NCBI RefSeq assembly: GCF_003473485.1 | Contig: NC_053042.1 | Coordinates: 29,437,262-29,501,261 of the forward strand | Reading direction: 5' to 3' | DNA length: 64,000 nt | From: Medicago truncatula | Lineage: Eukaryota; Streptophyta; Magnoliopsida; Fabales; Fabaceae | Part shown: positions 23,280 to 32,979 of the stretch, piece after piece | Numbering within the stretch: the stretch's first letter is position 1 | Layout of the letters: each line of letters opens with the position of its first letter | Notes under the pieces: model-generated | Told to the model about the DNA's origin: nothing | The model's input: the letters and a program-made list of their open reading frames with translations, nothing else | Databases searched by the model: none | Made by a program: the position numbers and the translations under genes

Positions 23280-23475
23280 TTCAAATCAAAGGTTTTAAAC
23301 CCTAATAAGCATGGATTCACATAACATATTGATCAAGGGCGAGAGAGAGAATTATGAATCCATATGAAAACACACACATTCAATTTCACAAAATCTCTCA
23401 CAGCCCAATTAAAGGTTTTAAACCCTAATAAGCACGGATTCACATAACATATTGATCAAGGGCGAGAGAATTATG
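23280..23475. repeat. Duplicated leader/promoter segment of the repeat-exon gene
   Basis: A segment starting AAAGGTTTTAAACCCTAATA and running through ACATATTGATCAAGGGCGAG occurs at about 23288-23348 and again at 23411-23470. The AAACCCTAAT telobox-like core appears a third time near 23653-23665. The copies lie upstream of the minus-strand gene and may be part of its leader or promoter. Confidence 0.6.
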
Positions 23476-24111
23476 AATCAACCGAAATTCTAACAGAGAC
23501 CACAACCGAGAGTTATGAAAGAACAAAAATAGTAAAATAAAACCAACAAATTATCGATTTAATGATGTTAATAATAATACTCAATGTGATTGACGGTTTG
23601 ATTTCATGAAAAAACAGTCAATCTCTCACCTTAAAAAAGCCCTAATTAACGGTTTTAAACCCTAATCCCCCAAGAAGATTTGAATATGGTATGAACAAGA
23701 TTTGAAAAGGACTAAAATCACCTTGAGCAAAGAAAGAATGATAGAGAAAATACCTGAATGAAAATTCGAACCCCAAAATGGTGAAGAACGAGCGGGAGAA
23801 AACGAAAAAAAACGAATGAGTGCAGAAAGAACAGTGAAATCAAGATTCAAATCAAATAGGAAACCCCAAAGAAATACCAATATAACTTCATCTAACTGCC
23901 GATGGTTTTTACAGACACCTCTATAAAAATAAGTAGATATGATATGTAAAGTTCTATAACCTTTCTAATAAGTCTCGATTTATTTTGATTTTTCGACCGA
24001 AACGAACAAAATAACAATTGATGATTTGCTAGGAACTACACTTAGGTGCAGCTGAGTCAACTGCAATTGGCTCAACGGTAGTTAACTAAAGACGTAACAA
24101 TAGTTAACTAC

Positions 24112-24491
24112 TGTTAGGGGAAAAACCGTATTTTCCATGTGTTTGTGATATCAGTGAGACACAAACTCACAAAGTAATAACTAAGAGAACAATGGAGAAT
24201 TTCTTTGAACACACACTAATTTTATTGTCGAAGACTTGATGATACAATATGGTACAAGCATGTGCCTTTTATAGGCTCTTAAACTTAATGTCGGTTACAA
24301 GATTTTTCTAGCTATGGATGGTGCTAGATTATTCCTATAGAGGTGGTGTACAATCAGCACTAGATTATTCTTTTGGTTACAAGATTATTCTAGGTGGTGC
24401 TACATAATATAGATATTTTTAACTCTTAATGACAAAGAGTAACTCCAAGCTTCTATACTCTTCTAGATATTTCTTGATTTAATTTCTAACA
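24112..24491 (-). mobile_element. Solo LTR (copia-like size)
   Basis: Read on the minus strand, this 380-bp unit starts TGTTAGAAATTAAATCAAGA and ends TTTTTCCCCTAACA, the TG...CA form of an LTR with short TGTTAG/CTAACA inverted ends. A TATAAAAGGCACATGC promoter-like segment lies inside. No internal domain adjoins it. The five flanking bases do not match, so the target duplication is lost or the limits are slightly off. Confidence 0.6.
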
Positions 24492-24554
24492 GTTTGTATA
24501 AAAAGTTGAAAGTGAGAAAAGTAATTTTCATCAAGTTTTGGGCATAGTCACGCA

Positions 24555-24835
24555 TGAAGTACTATTAAATTGTTAGAAAATTGCTCTTCTGACTTTGAAT
24601 TTTGTTCATTCCCTTAATTTAGCGTGACTTCGGCATTTTTTCAGTGTGAGTTAATTTACGCTGGCACTTTTAAGATCAATTCAATCACTTTTTAAGCCAA
24701 TTCAAACGATCTTAAAAGTGGCAGCGTGAGTTAACTCACGCTGGAAAATGTCGAACGTGAGTTAACTCGTGTAGAATTAAAGGAATGAGCATAATTCAAA
24801 ATGAGAAGAGTAATTTTCTCTTAAGGGTGTATTTG
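24555..24835. mobile_element. Foldback MITE
   Basis: Two arms of about 110 bp are imperfect inverted copies around 24685. The arms share AATTNCTCTTCT, GTTCATTCC, GTGAGTTAA and CACTTTTAAGATC-type blocks in mirror order. The internal part (AATTCAATCACTTTTTAAGC) is short, so almost the whole element can form a hairpin. No coding content. Confidence 0.65.
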
Positions 24836-25002
24836 GTTATTGTCTATGAAACACAAACTCTAACACGGATAACTGATACGACACAGACTCAAAGGTGCTC
24901 ACACTGTTAATCTTGAAAATATAAGACACCGACATCAATACACATATATATTTTTTATATCAATTTATGTATAATTAAATATAATACTAACATAATATAT
25001 AC

Positions 25003-25420
25003 AGAGGGCTAATAATTTACACCCACCTAAAATCACTAATGAGTAAATTATTCACTTACACCCACTTGATTTTGACTAAAAAAACGCTAACCTTTGTTAT
25101 TTAAAACCAGTAGCTGAGGGTTAGTTTTGTAAGTTTCCTTAAATTATTAACACCCACTTTGCTATTTACACCTATTTTTCTTTAAATATTTAACACCCAT
25201 TTTATTAATTTACAACCAGTTTCTTATGTTTGTTTATAAAAAAAAAAAAACTTGTGTGAGCCATTTTGGAATGATGAAAGTGTATGTAAATAACTAGTAA
25301 GGTAGGTGTAAATAATTTGATAAAACTTCTAAAAATGAATGTAAATATCAAGTGAGTGTAAGTTGCTAACTTACTCCATAATGGTTTTAGGTAGGTGTCA
25401 GTTGCTAATTTACTCCTTAG
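25003..25420. mobile_element. MITE with AGTAAATTAGCAAC-type ends
   Basis: The left part reads AATAATTTACACCCACCTAA and the reverse-complemented right part AAATTAGCAACTGACACCTA. Both are followed by a TGAGTAAATTA / GGAGTAAGTTA segment and CACTTGAT. Internal TTTACACCCA-like subrepeats are numerous. No protein. Confidence 0.55.
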
Positions 25421-25634
25421 GGCCCATTTGGATTGAACTTATACAAAAGAGCTTATGCAAATAAATAAATTTTTATTTGTTATTCATGACCTTATTAAGG
25501 TAGTTTATGAAAAAACAATTTATGAAGATAAAATTTTCGCTAGTGAAAATTTATAAATTAATATAAAAATTTATTTATTTGCATAAGCTCTTTCTCATAA
25601 GTTCAAAATATGCTTAATCCAAACGGAGCTTTAA
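25421..25634. mobile_element. Small hAT-like MITE
   Basis: The ends are GGGCCCATTTGGATT and, reverse-complemented, AGCTCCGTTTGGATT, followed on both sides by AGAGCTTATGCAAATAAATA. The total length is about 212 bp. The CCGTTTGGATT terminus is frequent in plant hAT-type MITEs. Confidence 0.65.
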
Positions 25635-25910
25635 TATTTTTAAATGAATGTAAATTAGCAACCCTTATGTATATCCATATCCACTTTGATTATTGGTGTA
25701 TACAGGCGCATTAAACAAATTAAACAATGTTATTTTCAATATGTTTTATTGTACATGTTTTTTTGTTATTATGTTTATAAGTGAGAAGTTTCACCGCCGT
25801 TTAGCGGTGTTATAGTGCATGTAGATTGAAGCTTACAAAATCATAATTGATAAGTCTCATTTTGCAAATTAAGTTTGGTTAAGATGAGTCTATTCGGTAG
25901 TAATTTATAG

Positions 25911-26226
25911 GCTTAATAATAGCAGTTTTAGTCCCTTAACTTTCTCAAAGTTGTGATTTTGATCCCCCAAGAAAAAAAAACTATAAAATCGCCCTCTAAG
26001 TTTTGCATCTGTGGCGTTTTGGCCCCTAAGTTCAATTTTGACTCGGTCTACGCTGACGTGGCACCCTAAATGAGGTGCCACGTGTTATTTTTTTACCAAA
26101 AATTGACTTTGGGGGGCCAAAACTGCTATAGTTGTAAAACTTAGGGGACAAATTTATAGTTTATTTTCATAAAGAGCTAAAATCGCAACTTCGTGAAAGT
26201 TAGGGGGCAAAAACTGCTATTAAGCC
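25911..26226. mobile_element. 316-bp Mutator-like MITE with perfect 9-bp target duplication
   Basis: TAATTTATA is repeated exactly at 25902-25910 and 26227-26235. Ends are GGCTTAATAATAGCAGTTTT and, reverse-complemented, GGCTTAATAGCAGTTTTTGC, with inverted similarity extending about 50 bp. In the middle is a GGCACC...GGTGCC palindrome. I recognise it as an abundant legume repeat type. Confidence 0.8.
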
Positions 26227-26744
26227 TAATTTATATAGCTGAGATAGCCTAAACCTCAATTTAAAACCACTCTAGGATGTGCTTGGATTTTTCTAGCTAG
26301 GTGCTTGAAGGAAGTGGGTTCCAACTTTTTTTTTCTCCTTTTGTATGTATTTTGTTCTCGAAAAATTGAACTATATTAGTGAAAAAGGGGAGTTTTAGTT
26401 CAAGATTTTTGTGAAGTAATACTTGCTTGAGTGAATATTGTTCAATTGTTATTGTATTTCTTAAGGTTGTCAATTTCACTCTTGTTTTATGAATATTGTT
26501 TAATGAATATTGCAACACCAAACACTTCTTGAAGCTCTTTTAGTACCATTATATATGTTTTAAGTGTCAAAAATTGTGTCCTAAATAACCTTATGCTTTA
26601 GTAACATTATTTAAATCCATCATCGAATCTATAATGTATGTGGTTATGAGTATAGATTATCATGAAGGATATGTTGTATGCATAACATGAAAACTACATT
26701 CGTTAAAATAATTGTTGACATTCAATAACTGTAATAAAATATTA

Positions 26745-27012
26745 CTCCCTCCGTTTCAAAATTAGCGTCGCTTTAGCCAAAAAAACTATTTTAAAATGAA
26801 TGTCACTTTCAGTTTTCAATGCAATAATAACTTTTTCTTTTCAATTGTACCCTCCAATTAATACTCTGCACACTACTTCCAAAGTATTAATTTTTAAACT
26901 AACTAATAGCTAATATGGATAATTTGGTAAAATAATCATTCTCTTTGAATCATTGCATTTCTTAATATGCGTGTAAAGACCTAAAACGACACTCATTTTG
27001 AAACGGAGGGAA
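26745..27012. mobile_element. Stowaway-type MITE
   Basis: The ends CTCCCTCCGTTTCAAAAT and, reverse-complemented, TTCCCTCCGTTTCAAAAT are the classic Stowaway (Tc1/mariner) terminus. TA dinucleotides flank it at 26743-26744 and 27013-27014. Confidence 0.85.
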
Positions 27013-27029
27013 TACAATGAGGTGGTTAG

Positions 27030-27390
27030 GGTTCCTTCAGAAATAAAGGAGACTCTCCTCCTAAATAAGGAGCATATGTAAGGGTAGATATAAAAAAAAA
27101 ATGTTGCTTGTAGTCTAAGGACATACCTTACATATAAAATACAATCTCTCAAATTACCCACGCTTGTGGGTGTCGGAAGAAAAACATTGCATTGTTGCAT
27201 AATGATACAATTAAGGTCCTTCAATAACGGAAGAAAATCTCCTTCTAGAGAGGGGATTTATGTAAGGGTAGAGATAACAAGATGACGTTTGTAGCCTAAA
27301 GACTTACCTTACATATGAAATATAATTTCTTGGGTTACTTGTGTCTGAGTGGAAGAAAATGCTTCATATGATATTAAGTAAGTATAATTT
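27030..27390. repeat. Imperfect tandem duplication, about 185-190 bp units
   Basis: TCCTTCA followed by an AGG/TCTCCTTC segment and ATGTAAGGGTAGA occurs near 27040-27095 and again near 27215-27275. Both are followed by TACCTTACATATNAAATA and GGTTAC / ATTACC blocks. No coding sequence. Confidence 0.5.
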
Positions 27391-27473
27391 CTTCGGTTAC
27401 TTTGAAGCATTTGTATGTGGTTATCTATCCCATTCAATCAACATGGGACTGTTTGGACTCGAAAGAGTCGTCA

Positions 27474-27842
27474 ATACTTCCCTATCTTTCGATCAAGTGA
27501 AATAACCATACGCGCTGTGCATCCTGTTCTGGTTTCTGCTCTAGACTCCGCCGTCGGTTGACGTCTTTTGTCAACAACTCGCGCACCCTCTTTGAAGCAT
27601 GTGAATCTTCTCGAAGTCAAAACTCCATCTATTCTGCTTTTATTTCCATATTCTCGACGAATACCAAATCCAATTCTTTTACTGTAATCATTATAAAATT
27701 CATATGCCACCGCCTCAGATTCAAACTGCATTCCCAAGTGAGGTCCACTATTGGCAATACTTTCTTTCTCGTGATGAACATTTTGTTCATGGATATTGTT
27801 CACCCATTTATCGACACAATCTGGAATTGATGATGAATCCAT
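27474..27842 (-). pseudogene. FAR1-type N-terminal exon, inverted relative to the rest of the gene
   Basis: This minus-strand exon encodes the FAR1 DNA-binding zinc-finger domain: GMQFESEAVAYEFYNDYSKR, RRFTCFKEGARV and TRTGCTARMVISLDRKIGKY, with the expected cysteines. The reading frame then hits a stop (TGA at 27471-27473). The natural continuation, YKVVDFEAQHNHLL, is on the plus strand from 27983. The residues fit end to end once the strand difference is allowed for. I infer an inversion of about 510 bp (27474-27985) that separated the DNA-binding exon from the transposase-like body. Taken alone it could be transcribed only as a 123-residue fragment. Confidence 0.75.
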
Positions 27843-27982
27843 GTTTTCTGAGAAAGTACGAACAGAGTCTTAGTGTCATAGATTGTGATGAGCAATAGGA
27901 AAAGAATAAACATAAAAGAAATGTTGAAAACAACAAACAGTTTAAATTAAAGAAGTGCATACAAGAAATTTCATCATATAAA

Positions 27983-29881
27983 TATAAGGTTGTTGACTTT
28001 GAAGCTCAACATAACCACCTTCTGGTTCCACCTGAGTATGTTCATATGATTCGCTCCCATCGACACATATCTGAGGCACAAGCATCACAAATTGTCTTGG
28101 GAGATGAATCTGGCTTAAGACCAAGAGAGTTGCATCAATATATATCCAAGCAAGCTGGTGGGGTAGAGACTGTCGGTTTTACAAGCCAAGACCTTAAGAA
28201 TTTGCTTAAAACCAAAAGGAAGCAATCACTAAAGTACGGTGAAGTGGGTGCCTTGATGACATATTTCAAACAAGAAAGTGAAAATCCATCATTCTTTTAT
28301 GATTTTCAAATGGATGTTGATGAGCTAATAACAAATATATTTTGGGCGGATGCACAGATGATTAATGATTATGGATACTTTGGTGATATCATCACTTTTG
28401 ACACCACTTACAAGACAAATAAGGATTATCGACCTTTGGGTGTATTTGTTGGACTTAATAATCACTGGCAAACCGTCATTTTTGGGGCAACATTGTTATA
28501 TGATGAAACAATTCCTTCTTTTCAGTGGTTATTTGAAACTTTTCTGAAAGCAATGGGTGGAGAAAAGCCTAAAACCATTCTAACAGATCAAGATACAACA
28601 ATGGCTAAAGCTATTTCTTTAGTTATGCCAAAAACATTTCATGGATTGTGCACTTGGCATATAAGACAGAATGCTCTTAGGCATGTGAACCATCTATATC
28701 AAAAGAGTTCGCGATTCCGTTTGGATTTTGAAGCATGCATAGATCTACACGAGGAGGAAAGTGAATTTTTTAAGGAATGGAATTCTTTACTTGTTGATCA
28801 TAATGTTTTGAAAGATTCGTGGTTGCATTCAATTTTTAAATTGAAGGAAAAATGGGCATGGGCTTATGTTCGGAAAACATTCACGGCAGGTATGCGATCT
28901 ACTCAATTAAGTGAGAGCTTTAATGCTGATTTGAAAAACCATTTGAAGTCAGATATAAATTTGGTACAATTTTTTACTCACTTTAAAAGGGCTGTCAATG
29001 CTAAACGGAACAATGAGTCAGAAGCAGAATATGATTCAAGACATAAGCTTCCTAAATTGAAAATGAAGAAGGCTCGTATGCTCTTACAAGCCGCAAGTGT
29101 TTACACTCCAAATTTTTTTGAGGAATTTCAAGAGGAATATGAAGAATATCAAGATACTTGCATAAAGGAGGTGAAAGAAGGTTTGTATGTTGTCACAAAT
29201 TATGATAATGCAAAGGAGAGGATGGTAATAGGAAATCCTATGGAACAAAAAGTTTCTTGTGATTGTCGTAAATTTGAGACACATGGCATCTTATGTAATC
29301 ATGCTTTGAAAGTTTTAGATGTCATGAACATTAAGCTAATTCCCGAACACTACATACTAAAACGATGGACAAGAGATGCAAGGCTGGGAAGTAATCAAGG
29401 TTGGAGTGGGAGGCATGTTGAATTAGACCAAAAAGCCCATTTCATGAAGCGGTACAATGAGTTATGTCCTCAGTTGCTTAAATTGACCAATAGAGCTTCA
29501 GAATCTCATGAAACTTACACATTTTTGTCCAAAGTTTATGAAGAGTCCAGCAAAATAGTTAATGATATGTTGTCCAAAAAATATCTGGATGGAGAATCAA
29601 GTGGAATGGTTCATGTATCCATATCAATTGCGAATGATGAAGTCGACAACAACATAGACACCGTTGGCAAGGCAAAAGGCATAAAGACAAAGGATTGTCC
29701 ACGTAAGAGTAAAAAACGTTATATGTCTTGGCTTGAAAAAGAACGTAAAAAGACAAAGATGCGCTCAGAAAAAAAGAAAAAATCTCAAGAAGGTTTAGTA
29801 CAATCAAGCCAAGTAAGCAATGAAACTCAACATCAAGATACAATCCAAGCAACACAATCAAGCCAAGTTAACTCATTGTAA
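27983..29881 (+). pseudogene. FAR1-related protein body (MULE transposase-like and SWIM domains)
   Basis: FAR1/FHY3-family proteins are transcription factors domesticated from Mutator-like transposases. The frame is open from YKVVDFEAQHNHLLVPPEYV (27983) with the first ATG at 28046, and ends at 29881. A zinc-finger histidine pair (QHNH) closes the DNA-binding domain. The MULE-type catalytic region includes FDTTYKTN, then TDQDTTMAKAI and GLCTWHI. The SWIM zinc finger is CDCRKFETHGILCNH, about two thirds along. The C-terminus is lysine-rich with a Q/S tail. The body is uninterrupted for more than 600 codons, but the promoter and the DNA-binding exon are inverted (27474-27842), so a full protein (about 754 residues) cannot be made from this arrangement. 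A shorter product from the ATG at 28046 is possible. It could also be a MULE element; no terminal inverted repeats were identified. Confidence 0.8.
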
Positions 29882-29884
29882 TTT

Positions 29885-30120
29885 CACAGTTTTGATGTGT
29901 GTGTTAGGAGACTTGTAATGTTCAAGTACTCTAATGTGTTTGTTATGAGACTTGTAATGTTCAAGTACTTTGATGTGTTTGTTAGGAGACTTGTAAGATT
30001 TAAGAATTTTGATGTAAAATATCACAAATCTGTCTGTTATAACAGTGACAGTGAGGTACTGGTTTAACAATTTGCTACTGGTTTTTTGAATTATAACAGT
30101 GACAGTGAGATTATGCATGT
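29885..30120. repeat. Tandem repeats after the FAR1-type gene
   Basis: A unit of about 47 bp (GTGTTTGTTAGGAGACTTGT followed by AATGTTCAAGTACT) occurs nearly three times between about 29893 and 30000. The block ATAACAGTGACAGTGAG is present twice (near 30039 and 30092). They probably lie in the former 3' UTR. Confidence 0.65.
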
Positions 30121-30123
30121 GTT

Positions 30124-30930
30124 TTGAAATATCACAAATTATGTTCAAGTACTTTTATCTTGTATTATGCATCTTGTCTGTTGCACAAATTTGAGAGAAT
30201 GCAACATTTTTGTTTTGACAGACTTGTAATGTTTTATCAAGAATCATGTGACAGGTTTTTGTTTTGGCGGATCCTTGTGTGGATTCTGGTGCTGTCGTTA
30301 TTATTGTACAGTGGCTGCACCTTGTTCTGGTGGAGGAAGCTCTTTCTAAGCTTCTGTTATTGGTGTGTGGTTGCTGGTGTGTGTCACTACAGTTTAGATT
30401 ACCTAGTATTACACATATTATCTTAAGTTGTTGGTTAGTTAGAAGGCCGTTATTAGTTGATCATGATTAGTTGAGTTCTCAAAAACTGTTAATAGATACT
30501 TGTGTATATAAAGGTGCTGATAGAAGAATAATCATAATTTCATGTCATCCACATCATGTAGATTGTAGAGAAACTTTTCAAGTTCTACTTTCATTCCTCC
30601 TCCAACTCTAATAAATGGGAGTAGTTACCTGCATACTTGGTCCAGATTAATTGAAAGGCATTAATCATCATGAGATATTATTAAATTATTACAAAATAGA
30701 ACATCCTCGTAAAAGAAGAGCTATAGCTATCATTACATAACAACTTACAAGTTTAAACAGAAACCATAAAGTATAAATAATTCAGTTCATTATTACACAT
30801 ACAAATGTGCCTTCATTAGTCTTGCATCATATCTTTCCAAAATCGATCAACAAGTGGTGCAATGTCTTATCAATGAATTTACAAATACAATGGTCTACTG
30901 AAAGATTTGAAATTCTTTTCCAGTAAAAAA
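30124..30930. other. No supported gene
   Basis: AT-rich, with small open frames lacking any recognisable domain. A TTAGTTAGTT-rich patch and TATATAAAGG near 30510 could be LTR or promoter remains; I cannot assign them. Confidence 0.25.
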
Positions 30931-30959
30931 GTTTCTCCATATGCTTCCAGTTGCTTACT

Positions 30960-31080
30960 CTATGTGCTTGTTCTCTTATACACATATGATTTTGAGAAAA
31001 ACTAGAAGGCGGTTAATCCCACTGCACTAAGAGCAGCCAGAAGAGCATAGAAATAATCAAGATGTGCACGATTAAGACCA
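30960..31080 (-). pseudogene. NPF (NRT1/PTR) transporter C-terminal remnant
   Basis: The minus strand from 31079 reads GLNRAHLDYFYALLAALSAV then GLTAF, a stop codon, FFSKSYVYKR. This is the highly characteristic last transmembrane segment and tail of plant NRT1/PTR-family nitrate/peptide transporters, with a stop at a position usually occupied by another residue. No other exon of such a transporter was found nearby, so it is an isolated fragment. Confidence 0.65.
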
Positions 31081-31289
31081 CTGTATTGTTTCAAGAGCAG
31101 AATTTTATTATGATCATTTCAAAACAATGAACAAATTGTCAAGTTCATCATTCATCTATCAAGGTGTAGGAAAAGAAGAAAGTGTAAAAGCTAAAATCCA
31201 TCATCTCTGTGAAGTTTCAAAACTACTGCAATATTTCAAAACCATTGCACTATTTATCAAAACTACTGCTATGGAGAAAACTAATTTAT

Positions 31290-31370
31290 CAGAATTCTCA
31301 GTGAACGAATTAATGTTGTCATGATTATTTCAGAATTCTCAGTGACCGAATTAATGTTGTCATGAATATT
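31290..31370. repeat. Tandem duplication of about 42 bp
   Basis: TCAGAATTCTCAGTGAACGA and its following AATTAATGTTGTCATGA are repeated directly (near 31290-31325 and 31331-31366) with one or two differences. Confidence 0.7.
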
Positions 31371-31399
31371 TAGAAATTGACAAGGGTAAATGTGGGTAA

Positions 31400-32900
31400 G
31401 AGTGAATCGACTGGTGTGGAAGAGAAGAGCAGCAAGGTGTTTTAGTATGTGAGGAGGGCGATGAGACGGCGGTGAGACGGGGGAGAGGGGCGGTGATAGG
31501 AAGAGGGCGATGATGTGTTTAATAGACGGCGGTTCCTAGAGGCATGACGGCGAGGGCGACGGCATAAGGGAGGCATGGCGGTGAGGGAGATTGAAGAAGA
31601 TGAACTGTGTGATACGAGAGAAGAGAAGCGCGTGTTTGTAGAGAAGAGAAGCGCGTGTTTGCTCTCTCTCTTTTTTTTTTATTAAAAAAACTGATATTTT
31701 TGTTTATTTTTAATCTGAACCATTGAATCCATTTTTGCCACATATCACTCATCCAAGACCCTAAATGGGGTATATGGAGTTGGTGGTAAATGGAGCATAC
31801 CTGCGCTCTCGAGACATGGCATGGGCCATTATATTAATATTTTGCCGTCAAGTTATTTGAAATGTTATATATACTAATGAATATTGTAAAATTAAATTTT
31901 CCTATTTGCGATTTCAATGTCGATTTTTATTTTGATCCACATTCAAATCGTCTGAATCTTATAAAATTTGTTTGGATCTCATTTTCATACTAACATCTCT
32001 TTCTCATTTTTTTTATAAACTTTTTAAAAGAAACAATAGAGGAATGCTTTGCAAAAATATTCTTTATTTTTCCTTTATCACATTTATTCAAGGTTGTCTT
32101 GGTACTCCAATGTTCTTCGTGTGTTTCTACTAATTTGTGAATTGAATATGATTCTGTGGTAATTATCAAGTGTGTTAGATATATTCACACTCTTCTTGCT
32201 CTCCATTGTTTGTCACTGTTTTTTTTTCTTCCTTTTAATGTGTTTTTGTTTATACTATTCAATCACCATTTACTTTCTCTTCTTTTGTTCCAATAATATA
32301 TGAATTTCATGAATTTAGATAGGATAATGTGATTAAAATATAAGTGGCAGTGTTTGTTTGAGCAGGTAGAAAACTGGAACTTACAAAATTTATTTCGTCT
32401 TTTATATCTGATATAATAAATGGATAGTTGAATTGGAACATGGATATTATTTTTTGTCTTCTTTTTTATTGACTAACATGTGAGTAATTTGTAATGAATT
32501 AAATTAGAATTGGATCATGACATAGTTGAACAATGTGTTTTTAATGATAGGATGGACCTTAGTGATTTAAGTGACCATAACGAATGTTTGTCCACGTCCA
32601 TCTTGTCATTATGGTGCACATAAGTATCACGTCCTATTCATAATAATATTTTTTTTTTTTTTGAAGGAACATAATAATTTTTTTGAAATATCAATTATAA
32701 TTGATTATATTTCACCTTGTATTGAAACTCTAGTTTTGAATGAAATGCAATAAGTTTTCCTTTGTAAAAAAAAAGAGAGATAAAATATGGTTATCTTGTA
32801 GTAACAAATTAAATTCAAACATTATTTTGAATTTGGAGTTAATTAAAACAAAAATAGAGATTTTAACTATATTAGATTAAATTTTAAAACATTAAAATGT
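31400..32900. other. No supported gene
   Basis: A short GC-richer G/A-rich stretch (31430-31640) contains the repeated block AGAGAAGCGCGTGTTTG (twice, near 31622 and 31643). The remainder is AT-rich with homopolymer runs. No coding signal. Confidence 0.35.
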
Positions 32901-32908
32901 AGATATGT

Positions 32909-32979
32909 GGCCTATTAGCTCAGTTGGTTAGAGCGTCGTGCTAATAACGCGAAGGTTGCAGGTGAACCTGCATAGGCCA
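32909..32979 (+). tRNA. tRNA-Ile (AAU)-like gene with shortened T-loop, probably a pseudogene
   Basis: The acceptor arm GGCCTAT pairs with ATAGGCC, with A as discriminator. The D-arm is AGCTCAGTTGGTTAGAGC and the anticodon loop CTAATAA gives anticodon AAU (isoleucine). The T-arm is GCAGG-TGAA-CCTGC: the loop is 4 nt instead of 7, so the usual GGTTCGAACC B box has become GGTGAACC. The total length is 71 nt against the expected 74. The missing bases remove the internal promoter core and the T54-A58 contact, so I expect low or no activity. Confidence 0.85.

Noticed and set aside
27471..27842. Minus-strand FAR1 domain as an independent small gene
   Set aside because: Its last codons join seamlessly to the plus-strand body from 27983, so an inversion explains both parts better than two genes.
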